Source: a virus. From it: 24,804 nt of DNA. The translations under genes were made by a program, and so were the position numbers. The stretch spans positions 1 through 24,804 of IMG/VR virus record IMGVR_UViG_3300012954_000070. One strand, given 5' to 3'. The number at the start of each line of letters is the position of its first letter. Position 1 is the stretch's first letter. Under the pieces are notes generated by a model, which had not been told where the DNA came from, made no database searches, and was given only the letters and a program-made list of their open reading frames with translations. Of the stretch, positions 21,212 through 24,804 are shown piece after piece.

Positions 21212-23683
21212 ATGTCGGCAATAAAGACAAAGACCCTTAGTAAAAACAGTGCCATAAATGTTGTGGATGAAGTTGCTCTTAACAAATCATCAGTAGTAAC
21301 AAACGGAACAAAATTTTCTAGCAGAAAAGAAATTAAAGCCGCACAAAAACTTACTAATAAAGACAAGGCTAGATTAAATGCCTTAGGCGTTGATACGGAA
21401 AAAAAAGAAAAGAAAAAACCCAATATACTAGTAAAAGAATTTATTAGAGAATTTATACCTAATCCTCTGCATGACTATGAATCATACAATGCTGTGTTCA
21501 CACTAGCGGCATTGACACTGGAAGAAGTAAATTTTCCTAACATACTTTATAACAGAATGCCTCTGCATCCTATCGCACATTCCAGTGGAAAAGGAAAAAT
21601 AGAAGAAGTCACTTTCTACAAACAAGCAGGAGTCAATCTTGAATACTTTATAGACAATGTTGAGGTAAAATCTTTCATTACACCAAATCCAAAAACCAAA
21701 CACGTACAAAGATCAGAAATTTCTTTCACTGTAACTGAACCTTACAGTATTGGTTTATTTTTACAGACTATGGCGATACAAGCCGCCAAAGCATCAGACG
21801 ATGGCAATGTTGAATTTACAAATGCACCTTATGCCTTGATAATAGATTTTGTTGGCACTGATGTAAACGGCAAAATTTTTAGAAATAACAATCTTCGTAA
21901 AGTAATGCCTATTCAAATGACAAAAGCGGCTATAAGAGCCAGCCAGGCGGGTGCTGTGTATGATTGTGTTGGCGCACCTTGGGTAGAAACTCCAACAATG
22001 GATGTGAATAATGCTATCAACACTGATATCACTCTGGCAGGAAAAACTGTTTACGAAATGATGCAGGTGGGTGATGACAGTTTAATGGGACAATTAAATT
22101 TTAAAGGAGCAGAACTAGACAAAAAAGCAAAAAAGAAAGAACAACTTGCCACAGTACCTGCAGATGATTATGTGATATATTTTCCTAAAAACTCTGAAAT
22201 TGAATACACAGAAGCAGAGCGAAAATTAGTTTTACAAGATAGAGCAACAACGGCTGACCAATATGGCACTGGTGAACAGGGTGATTATTTCTTTAACACT
22301 GTAAAAAGAGATAGAATTGTTGAAACACTGCTGGGAAAAAATATATCAGTTACTAATGAATACACTGGTACAAGCGGAGAAGGAATAAGAGTGGATCAAA
22401 CTTCAGGTGAAGGGCCTAATGCTACTTTTTTAGGAAATGACATTGGAGCATCAAAAATGGCTATTAATGAAAACAACATGGCTATAATGGGTAAAAGATT
22501 TCCTGACTTTGAAGAAAAATACGATAAACGTAAAAAAACTTTCACGAGAGATGGTATTACTTTAGATTTAAAACAAATGACTTTAAGTTTTAAAAAAGGT
22601 ACACGTATTACAGATATTATTGAAACTGTGATACTGTTGAGCGAATATGCTAAAAATCTAACAAAAAATCCTGACGAAATGAAAAACAAAGAGCCAGGCA
22701 AACATCCTTGGTTTAGAATTAGAACCAAATGTTTTCAACTGCAGGATTCCTTTTTTAAAGCCAAAGCAAATAATCATCCTAGATTGAATGTGTTCAGCAT
22801 TGTGCCTTATCAAGTGCCTGACACTATATTTGACGATGATACATCAATGCCATCAGGTTATACAGTGATTAGACAAAACATTGTAAAAGGTTACAATTAT
22901 CTGTACACTGGGTTAAACAAAGATGTACTAGATTTTGATCTCACTTATAATTTTGCGTTTTTCAATAGTGCTCCTGCCAATTTGAAAAAAAGTTCAGCCA
23001 CATCATCTGCTGGAGGTAACAAGAGCATAGAAAAATCAGCAGTAGCAACAAGTGGACCAATATACACTATTACAGATTCTGAAAATAATAAACCAGGTCA
23101 TCTAGCATCTAAAATCATAAAGGCTCAAGACCAAAAGACATCCAATGAAGGTACAGAAAATGAAAGTGCAGAATTAAAAATTGCTAGAACGATGAATGAT
23201 AGAATTATCAATGGTGGAACAACTGATTTAATTCAGATGGATTTAACGATAATTGGTGATCCTTATTTCCTACCAGCAAGTGGAATGATGAATTCAGATG
23301 AACCTACAAGATTTTTTGTGGATCCTAGACCTTACATCACAACGTCTGCCAGTGATAAAAACAACGGTAACGGCAGAGGAGAAATTAACTATCAAGATAC
23401 TGCTTGTTTTATAGAAATGAATTTTCAAACACCAATAGACTATCAACCTGGTACAGATAATTTAATGTTCCCTCAAGGTGGAGCGTACACTAACGGAGCA
23501 GGAGAAACAATTAGATTGGGTGAATTCAGCGGGATATTTCAAGTACAAACAATCACAAGCAGTTTTAGACAAAACATTTTTGAGCAAACATTGAGAATAA
23601 ACAGACAGTCCAACATGACATTGGATGCTACAGAAGGCTCAGGCAACAAGAAAAAAATTGTAAAGGACAATAGCAACAACTAA
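21212..23683 (+). CDS. Large baseplate hub-like virion protein (823 aa)
   Basis: I recognise this 823-aa protein only as a large baseplate protein of marine T4-like phages. The N-terminal 75 residues are Lys-rich and probably disordered. Beta-rich parts follow, with NILYNRMPLHPIAHSSGKGK and TVTEPYSIGLFLQTMAIQAA around 115-195. The region near 530-590 contains YNYLYTGLNKDVLDFDLTYN, a pattern seen in hub and wedge-linking proteins of myoviruses. A poorly conserved, polar stretch with charged repeats (about 590-660) precedes a beta-rich C-terminal domain ending in IFQVQTITSSFRQN. It sits between gp53-like and gp5, the place where T4-like relatives carry the hub protein, so a gp27-equivalent or a hub-attached protein is likely. 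CTAGGAGTATAGT precedes the ATG. Confidence 0.6.
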   Translation: MSAIKTKTLSKNSAINVVDEVALNKSSVVTNGTKFSSRKEIKAAQKLTNKDKARLNALGVDTEKKEKKKPNILVKEFIREFIPNPLHDYESYNAVFTLAALTLEEVNFPNILYNRMPLHPIAHSSGKGKIEEVTFYKQAGVNLEYFIDNVEVKSFITPNPKTKHVQRSEISFTVTEPYSIGLFLQTMAIQAAKASDDGNVEFTNAPYALIIDFVGTDVNGKIFRNNNLRKVMPIQMTKAAIRASQAGAVYDCVGAPWVETPTMDVNNAINTDITLAGKTVYEMMQVGDDSLMGQLNFKGAELDKKAKKKEQLATVPADDYVIYFPKNSEIEYTEAERKLVLQDRATTADQYGTGEQGDYFFNTVKRDRIVETLLGKNISVTNEYTGTSGEGIRVDQTSGEGPNATFLGNDIGASKMAINENNMAIMGKRFPDFEEKYDKRKKTFTRDGITLDLKQMTLSFKKGTRITDIIETVILLSEYAKNLTKNPDEMKNKEPGKHPWFRIRTKCFQLQDSFFKAKANNHPRLNVFSIVPYQVPDTIFDDDTSMPSGYTVIRQNIVKGYNYLYTGLNKDVLDFDLTYNFAFFNSAPANLKKSSATSSAGGNKSIEKSAVATSGPIYTITDSENNKPGHLASKIIKAQDQKTSNEGTENESAELKIARTMNDRIINGGTTDLIQMDLTIIGDPYFLPASGMMNSDEPTRFFVDPRPYITTSASDKNNGNGRGEINYQDTACFIEMNFQTPIDYQPGTDNLMFPQGGAYTNGAGETIRLGEFSGIFQVQTITSSFRQNIFEQTLRINRQSNMTLDATEGSGNKKKIVKDNSNN

Positions 23684-24804
23684 TGGCAACAAATCAAAAC
23701 ACAAGAAAATCGCATAAAATAGATCCTAAATTAAATGCAGGACCTTTCGAAGCCATTGTGAGAAATGTGTTGGATCCCAAATACAGTGGAGCCATTGAAG
23801 TTGAATTGGTAAAAACATTGGAATCAGGCAATGCCGCAACAACTGGACAATTCATCACAGCAAAATATCTCAGTCCATTTTACGGCACAACCAATGTGGC
23901 AGGATTAACTAAAAACAAAGATCACAGAGACAGTCAACAGAGTTATGGTATGTGGTTTGTTCCACCTGATGTTGGCAACACTGTAATGGTTATGTTCATA
24001 GAAGGCAATATCAATAGAGCATACTGGATTGGTTGTATTCCACAAGAATTAATGAATGTAATGATTCCAGGCTCAACACCTGCCATGTCAAACACAGACA
24101 CAACAGATTCTGAACACCAAGAAGATCCTGCTGACGCAGACATTAGAGGCAAAAAAATGCCTGTAGGCGAACACAACAAATTAAAATTTGCTGACCGTCC
24201 TGCGGACAAACCTTTAATGATTAAAAAACCTATCAACAGATTGTTCAAAGCAGTGTTGGATAATCAAGGCTTGATAGCAGATGAAACAAGAGGACTTACA
24301 ACGTCTAGTGCTAGACGTGAAGTGCCTTCAAGTGTGTTTGGCATAAACACACCAGGACCTATTGACAAAGTGTTTACTTCAAATCAACCTGTAGCATCTG
24401 CTAGAACAGGTGGTACTTCATTTGTAATGGATGATGGCGATGACAAGTTTATTAGAAAAGCAAAAGCCAAAGATGGGCCAATGGAATATGTGGATATTGA
24501 AACTAGCGAAGATGTTATTGAAGGAGAAAAGAACACTCCGCATAATGAATTGTTTAGAATAAGAACACGTACAGGACACCAAATACTTTTACACAATTCA
24601 GAAGACCTTGTGTACATTGCCAACGCAAATGGTACAGCATGGATAGAAATGACTGCCAACGGCAAAATAGATTTTTACGCAGAAGACAGTGTTAGTGTTC
24701 ACAGCAAAGGTGATTTCAATTTTAAAACAGATAGAGATTTCAATCTAGAAGCAGGCAGAGACATAAATTTAAAAAGTGCCACAGTCAATCAAGAGTCTAC
24801 AACA
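23683..24804 (+). CDS. 5: Baseplate central spike protein gp5 (cut by window edge)
   Basis: The ATG at 23683 overlaps the upstream stop (TAATG). The frame runs open to the right edge, giving 374 codons with no stop. Residues about 20-120 form the OB-fold domain of gp5/VgrG-like spikes: EAIVRNVLDPKYSGAIEVEL, then GMWFVPPDVGNTVMVMFIEG and AYWIGC. Residues from about 310 show the start of the triple-stranded beta-helix: HQILLHNSEDLVYI, WIEMTANGKIDFYAEDSVSV, and D-x-N-L-x-A-G-x-D repeats. Between them lies a 190-residue linker with no recognisable T4 lysozyme domain. gp5 makes the membrane-piercing needle at the hub. The C-terminus is outside the window. Confidence 0.85.
   Translation, partial: MATNQNTRKSHKIDPKLNAGPFEAIVRNVLDPKYSGAIEVELVKTLESGNAATTGQFITAKYLSPFYGTTNVAGLTKNKDHRDSQQSYGMWFVPPDVGNTVMVMFIEGNINRAYWIGCIPQELMNVMIPGSTPAMSNTDTTDSEHQEDPADADIRGKKMPVGEHNKLKFADRPADKPLMIKKPINRLFKAVLDNQGLIADETRGLTTSSARREVPSSVFGINTPGPIDKVFTSNQPVASARTGGTSFVMDDGDDKFIRKAKAKDGPMEYVDIETSEDVIEGEKNTPHNELFRIRTRTGHQILLHNSEDLVYIANANGTAWIEMTANGKIDFYAEDSVSVHSKGDFNFKTDRDFNLEAGRDINLKSATVNQESTT

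Overview
The window is part of a T4-like marine myovirus genome. It holds an almost complete set of T4 head-core genes (gp20, gp67-like, gp21, gp22, gp23), baseplate and tail genes (gp26, gp48-like, gp53-like, gp5, a probable tape measure protein), the recombination nuclease pair gp46/gp47 and the late sigma factor gp55. The DNA is AT-rich. The short gp23, the 'GRPLNKR' virion protein and the small basic proteins beside gp20 and gp46 resemble cyanophage and pelagiphage relatives of T4. A SAR11 (Pelagibacter) type alphaproteobacterial host fits best, but that is inference; nothing in the window names the host.

Layout. Positions 1-13297 are read leftward: probable tape measure, portal gp20, two small genes, gp67-like core protein, protease gp21, scaffold gp22, major capsid gp23, a strong terminator, a three-gene cassette (lipoprotein, hemB-like, 90-aa protein), then five virion or fibre proteins, the last cut by the window edge. 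Positions 13417-15181 are read rightward: gp26 with a -1 frameshift extension, then a HemD-like gene and a terminator-like hairpin. Positions 15201-15566 are a GC-richer, structured stretch with no convincing gene. Positions 15567-19910 are read leftward: gp55, gp47, gp46, a small basic protein and a GIY-YIG nuclease. From 19988 to the end the genes are read rightward: gp48-like, gp53-like, a large hub-like protein and gp5 (cut by the edge).

The most unusual content is metabolic. The cassette behind gp23 encodes a compact porphobilinogen synthase (HemB/ALAD) with both Schiff-base lysines and the three-cysteine zinc site. It sits behind a perfect sigma70 consensus promoter (TTGACA, 17 bp, TATAAT) with a dyad in its spacer. 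It is fenced by the capsid terminator on one side and a gp55-type late promoter on the other, which is the layout of a phage moron. About 10 kb away, behind gp26, lies a second protein with the layout of uroporphyrinogen-III synthase (HemD). Together they suggest that this phage intervenes at two steps of host tetrapyrrole synthesis.

A second notable element is the U UUU UUC slippery heptamer at the 3' end of gp26. A -1 shift there joins gp26 to a 76-codon extension, as in the G/GT tail-assembly chaperones of other tailed phages. The probable tape measure gene lies directly across the divergent intergenic region. Several T4-type late promoters (ATAAATA core) match the presence of gp55. No tRNA gene, CRISPR array, insertion sequence or integrase was found.
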